From positions 1 to 7,172 of the forward strand of contig JAOUFZ010000085.1 of the NCBI GenBank assembly GCA_029857995.1: a stretch of DNA of 7,172 nt. Direction: 5' to 3'. Of the stretch, positions 5,614 to 7,172 are shown in pieces (position 1 is the first letter of the stretch; each line of letters opens with the position of its first letter). Source of the DNA: Dehalococcoidia bacterium (GTDB taxonomy: Bacteria; Chloroflexota; Dehalococcoidia; GIF9; AB-539-J10). A model generated the notes under the pieces. It made no database searches. It had not been told where the DNA came from and saw only the letters and a program-made list of their open reading frames with translations. Made by a program: the position numbers and the translations under genes.

Positions 5614-6309
5614 ATGACTAGACCAGTTCATGTGATGGTGGTTACACCTCATCCCGACGATGCTGAATTTGGCGTTGCCGGGACCGTATGTCGGTGGACA
5701 GGTGAGGGAAAGGATGTTATTTACGTGGTGTGCACCAATGGTGACAAGGGCACCAGCGACCCCACTATGAAACCCGAGGAACTAGCCAGAATCAGAGAGC
5801 AGGAACAACTGGCAGCATCCAAACTATTAGGGGTGAGGGAGGTCATCTTCCTGCGCCATCCAGACCAGACCCTGGAAGATACACCTGAATTCAGAAAAGA
5901 GATTGTGCGCCTGATAAGGACGTACAAACCCGAGACGGTGGTCACTGCTGACCCGTACCGGCGCTATGTCTGGCACCGCGATCATCGAATCACCGGCCAG
6001 GTTACGCTTGATGCCATTTTCCCCTACGCTAGGGATTTTCATTCCTATCCCGATCTACTGGAGGAAGGGCTTCAGCCTCACAGAGTCAAAGAGGTATTGC
6101 TCTGGGGCGCTCAAGAGCCTAACTATCGCACTGATATTACCGCAACCTTTGCCACTAAAGTGGCTGCCCTGCGTTGTCACAAAAGCCAGACAGGGGACAA
6201 TCCTTCTGAGAGATTGGAAGAACGTCTCAGGGAGCGGCACAAGATGTTCGCCCAGGATCAAGACTACGAGCTGGCTGAAGCTTTTTACCGAGTAGAGATA
6301 CAGTGGTAA
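5614..6309 (+). CDS. PIG-L/LmbE family zinc-dependent N-deacetylase
   Basis: The family hydrolyses N-acetyl groups, typically from GlcNAc-containing conjugates; it includes MshB (mycothiol), BshB (bacillithiol) and PIG-L (GPI anchors). The TPHPDDAEFG motif gives metal ligands His13 and Asp16 and catalytic-base candidate Asp15. The second motif WHRDHR (120-125) gives His121 and His124. YVVCTNGDKG (37-46) and DPYRRY (113-118) are typical too. The start is set at ATG 5614 (231 residues) because PHPDD normally lies within about 15 residues of the N-terminus. A longer frame from TTG 5542 would start upstream of the predicted promoter's transcription start; GTG 5611 is also possible. The ribosome binding site is weak (AGAAGA, 5598-5603). 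No signal peptide, so cytoplasmic. Its neighbours are an MshA-like transferase and a tandem GNAT, which fits amino-sugar conjugate processing. The substrate cannot be read from sequence. Confidence 0.9.
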   Translation: MTRPVHVMVVTPHPDDAEFGVAGTVCRWTGEGKDVIYVVCTNGDKGTSDPTMKPEELARIREQEQLAASKLLGVREVIFLRHPDQTLEDTPEFRKEIVRLIRTYKPETVVTADPYRRYVWHRDHRITGQVTLDAIFPYARDFHSYPDLLEEGLQPHRVKEVLLWGAQEPNYRTDITATFATKVAALRCHKSQTGDNPSERLEERLRERHKMFAQDQDYELAEAFYRVEIQW

Positions 6310-6370
6310 CCAACTTCGCGACTTTTGTGGGCGACCTTTCAGTCCCAGGTTACAGTCCGAACACCCTCAG

Positions 6371-7012
6371 CTAACTTTCAAGCCAGAGCACATCGCCGTA
6401 CAGGTCCCGAGCGTGAGGTCGCGAGACAAAAACGGCAAACTCATCTTTTTCCTTCTTTAATACGGTGGAATTCCCATGACCAGGGTATATCTGAGTGTCG
6501 TCCGGCAGCACAAGGATCTTTTCAGTTATGGACTTGATTATCTGCCTGAAATCATCCAGGGAGCTTGTCTTGCCCGGTCCCCCAGGGAAGATAGTGTCTC
6601 CCGATATCAGGTAGCGACCAACCCTGAAGCATAGGCTACCCGGTGTGTGTCCTGGTGTATGGAGGACGGTGAACTTAAGCTCTCCCAGCCAGATCACGTC
6701 ACCATCATTTAGTAGTATCTCTGGCGGCGGTGTCAGGTTACCAGTATCTGCAGCGTGGGCAGCCAGGGGGACTTTCAGTTCAACACGTAACCGAGCAAGG
6801 GCACCAATATGGTCGATGTGGTTATGGGTCAGCAATATGTACTTAAGTGTAGTTTTTTTCAGCTTATCTATGATGACGTTCGCCTCCGCAGGAGCATCTA
6901 CTAGTACGCTGTCTTGCGTTTTTTGACACCCCACTATATAGGCGTTAGTGCCAAACGGGCCTAGCTCAAGCTTCTCAATCCGGATAACATCGTCTTCGGC
7001 CACGATTGTCAT
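6371..7012 (-). CDS. Metallo-beta-lactamase-fold hydrolase, glyoxalase-II-like
   Basis: A single-domain metallo-hydrolase of 213 residues; family members hydrolyse thioesters such as acyl-thiol conjugates, or lactones and phosphoesters. All expected binuclear metal ligands are present: His63, His65, Asp67 and His68 in THNHIDH, His122 in HTPGHTPG, Asp139 in SGDTIF and His179 in YPGHG. Segment FPGGPGKTSS (142-151) occupies the place of the glyoxalase II GRTD loop. The helical C-terminal substrate domain of full glyoxalase II is missing, as in short YcbL-type proteins. No signal peptide. The ATG at 7012 has GGTGA 4 bases upstream and a good extended -10 promoter. It converges with the PIG-L gene across 61 bp in which I found no clear terminator hairpin. 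If a low-molecular-weight thiol is made by the neighbouring genes, this could act on its thioesters, but that is speculation. Confidence 0.88.
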   Translation of the reverse strand: MTIVAEDDVIRIEKLELGPFGTNAYIVGCQKTQDSVLVDAPAEANVIIDKLKKTTLKYILLTHNHIDHIGALARLRVELKVPLAAHAADTGNLTPPPEILLNDGDVIWLGELKFTVLHTPGHTPGSLCFRVGRYLISGDTIFPGGPGKTSSLDDFRQIIKSITEKILVLPDDTQIYPGHGNSTVLKKEKDEFAVFVSRPHARDLYGDVLWLES

Positions 7013-7047
7013 AGTTCACCATACCCTGATTTGACCGTGTATTCCGT

Positions 7048-7056
7048 ATTATAGCA
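7048..7056 (-). promoter_or_regulatory. Extended -10 promoter of the metallo-hydrolase gene
   Basis: On the minus strand the bases read TGCTATAAT, a perfect extended -10 element, 35 bp before the ATG at 7012. No good -35 is visible at the usual distance (GCTGAA at 17 bp), which is common for extended -10 promoters. The predicted start is near 7041, giving a leader of about 28 bases. Confidence 0.55.
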
Positions 7057-7172
7057 TGAGGCGAGAAGGATTCAGCGCCAAGCACCAACGAAGTCTCATT
7101 GACTGCCAAGGGAAAAGCAAAGTAAAATTCATGGCAATGTACGACAAGGCCGTGCTCGATAACTGTTTGAAG
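7056..7172 (+). CDS. Possible start of an unrecognised ORF, cut by the right edge
   Basis: From ATG 7056 the frame stays open for 39 codons to the end of the window and reads MRREGFSAKHQRSLIDCQGK and onward to AVLDNCLK. A second in-frame ATG lies at 7131, where the downstream part MAMYDKAVLDNCLK looks like an amphipathic helix. Neither start has a convincing ribosome binding site, and ATG 7056 overlaps the extended -10 of the divergent metallo-hydrolase. I do not recognise the protein. It is short enough that chance openness cannot be excluded; the sequence beyond the window would decide. Confidence 0.3.
   Translation, partial: MRREGFSAKHQRSLIDCQGKSKVKFMAMYDKAVLDNCLK

Noticed and set aside
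5966..6295. Plus-strand ORF of 109 residues inside the deacetylase gene
   Set aside because: It is a shifted frame of a well-supported PIG-L gene, with no recognisable motif.
6317..6424. TCGCGAC and GTCGCGA as arms of a terminator between the convergent deacetylase and hydrolase genes
   Set aside because: The 7-bp arms are about 94 bp apart and the right arm is inside the hydrolase gene; this is expected by chance.
6645..6926. Plus-strand ORF of 93 residues opposite the metallo-hydrolase gene
   Set aside because: It is antisense to a gene with all its metal-ligand motifs intact; the Ser-rich composition is typical of a shadow frame.
7031..7060. TTGACC (7031-7036) as a plus-strand promoter for the right-edge ORF
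   Set aside because: No acceptable -10 hexamer occurs 16-18 bp downstream; the TATTAT-like bases there are the minus-strand -10 read backwards.

Overview
The window is a gene-dense piece of a bacterial chromosome or metagenomic contig of balanced base composition. It carries seven recognisable protein genes, one of them cut by the left edge, and a possible eighth entering from the right edge. No rRNA, tRNA, CRISPR array, insertion sequence or phage gene was seen. No stretch above 300 bases lacks a gene; the largest gap (528-753) holds a hairpin and an AT-rich inverted repeat. The peptide deformylase, the MshA-like glycosyltransferase, the PIG-L deacetylase and the membrane-anchored CARDB protein remind me of uncultured Chloroflexota, perhaps Dehalococcoidia. 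This is an impression from protein style and remembered homologues, not a database result.

Layout: (1) 3-527 (+), C-terminal end of a surface protein with a CARDB-like domain, a membrane helix and a basic tail, followed by a strong hairpin at 537-573. (2) About 610-738, a long imperfect AT-rich inverted repeat. (3) 754-1260 (-), peptide deformylase with two altered signature motifs, including Gln in place of the first zinc-binding His. (4) 1438-2226 (+), a crotonase-family enoyl-CoA hydratase, divergent from the deformylase, with a good sigma-70-type promoter. (5) 2340-3320 and 3346-4596 (+), a CelD/BioF2-type acyltransferase and a GT4 glycosyltransferase, 25 bp apart and probably co-transcribed. 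(6) 4593-5519 (-), a tandem-GNAT acetyltransferase whose stop codon interlocks with that of the glycosyltransferase. (7) 5614-6309 (+), a PIG-L/LmbE zinc deacetylase, divergent from the tandem GNAT through overlapping mirror-image promoters. (8) 6371-7012 (-), a glyoxalase-II-like metallo-beta-lactamase-fold hydrolase. (9) 7056-7172 (+), a possible partial ORF.

How they may work together: the deformylase and the hydratase look like ordinary housekeeping genes. The most intriguing set is 2340-6309. Side by side lie a glycosyltransferase resembling MshA, a two-domain GNAT with the architecture of MshD, and a PIG-L deacetylase of the MshB/BshB superfamily. These are the enzyme classes used to make mycothiol-type thiols, but the cysteine ligase (MshC) is absent here and each family has other uses. 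A sugar-conjugate pathway that deacetylates and re-acylates an amino sugar, or simple coincidence of common families, remain alternatives.
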